NCBI GenBank assembly: GCA_910589665.1
Contig: CAJUTR010000044.1
Location: forward strand, 1-5,882
Length of the DNA stretch: 5,882 nt
Reading direction: 5' to 3'
Source: an uncultured Eubacterium sp.
Lineage (GTDB): Bacteria; Bacillota; Clostridia; Lachnospirales; Lachnospiraceae
Every line of letters starts with the position of its first letter. Within the stretch, counting starts at the first letter, position 1. The notes beneath the pieces were generated by a model that worked only from the letters and a program-made list of their open reading frames with translations, did no database searches and was not told the origin of the DNA. Shown piece after piece: positions 5,805 through 5,882 of the stretch. The translations under genes and the position numbers were made by a program.

Positions 5805-5882
5805 GGCACTGGTTTTATATATTAGAGATAGCCTCTCGGCTTCATAAGAGCTAGCTTAGATTTGCATATTGACAACTGAATA
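5805..5882. other. AT-rich tail with an edge -35-like TTGACA; no gene seen
   Basis: No coding sequence is visible in these 78 bases. They include an 8-base palindrome AGCTAGCT (5849-5856) and, near the window end, TTGACA (5869-5874), a perfect -35 consensus whose -10 would lie beyond the window. The last bases, around ATTGACAACTGAATA, resemble sequence I associate with Firmicutes rRNA spacer or leader regions. That is recalled similarity, and no rRNA gene is present here. Confidence 0.3.

Noticed and set aside
5820..5860. Stem-like sequences considered as a possible tRNA
   Set aside because: No T-loop GTTC motif, acceptor stem pairing or anticodon arm can be placed, and the region is too short for a tRNA before the window ends.

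Overview
The window most resembles the chromosome of a Gram-positive anaerobe of the Clostridia, probably Lachnospiraceae. This is inferred from the character of the proteins, strong AGGAGG-type ribosome binding sites, a sigma-A-type promoter and simple hairpin/T-tract terminators; no rRNA or other marker settles it. All credible genes lie on the + strand.

Layout: (1) 62-1018 is a relic of a type I restriction enzyme motor subunit (HsdR). Its N-terminal nuclease part is missing, the Walker A helicase start is kept, most of the motor has been deleted in frame, and a C-terminal piece follows. No hsdM or hsdS is visible. (2) 1019-1185 is an AT-rich intergenic stretch with a good promoter (1120-1148) and a strong ribosome binding site. 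(3) 1186-2109 encodes an SLT-type lytic transglycosylase without a visible signal peptide. (4) 2126-3670 is gpmI, cofactor-independent phosphoglycerate mutase, only 16 bases downstream and with a ribosome binding site that touches the transglycosylase stop codon, so the two are very likely one transcript. (5) 3671-3773 is a leader or spacer with an 18-bp perfect palindrome and a probable intrinsic terminator. (6) 3774-4850 is mnmA, the tRNA 2-thiouridylase. (7) 4936-5766 is an AT-rich gene for a membrane-anchored LuxR-type regulator, followed by a terminator at 5776-5804 and an unassigned AT-rich tail.

The three central genes are housekeeping functions (cell-wall remodelling, glycolysis, tRNA modification) with GC-rich coding sequence. 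They are flanked on the left by a decaying restriction gene and on the right by a much AT-richer regulator, so both flanks look like accessory or acquired DNA around a stable core. I found no CRISPR array, insertion sequence, tRNA or rRNA gene, and I do not see a clear new biological system. The points most worth checking are the structure of the HsdR relic, the signal-less transglycosylase coupled to gpmI, the terminator just ahead of mnmA, and the membrane LuxR protein.
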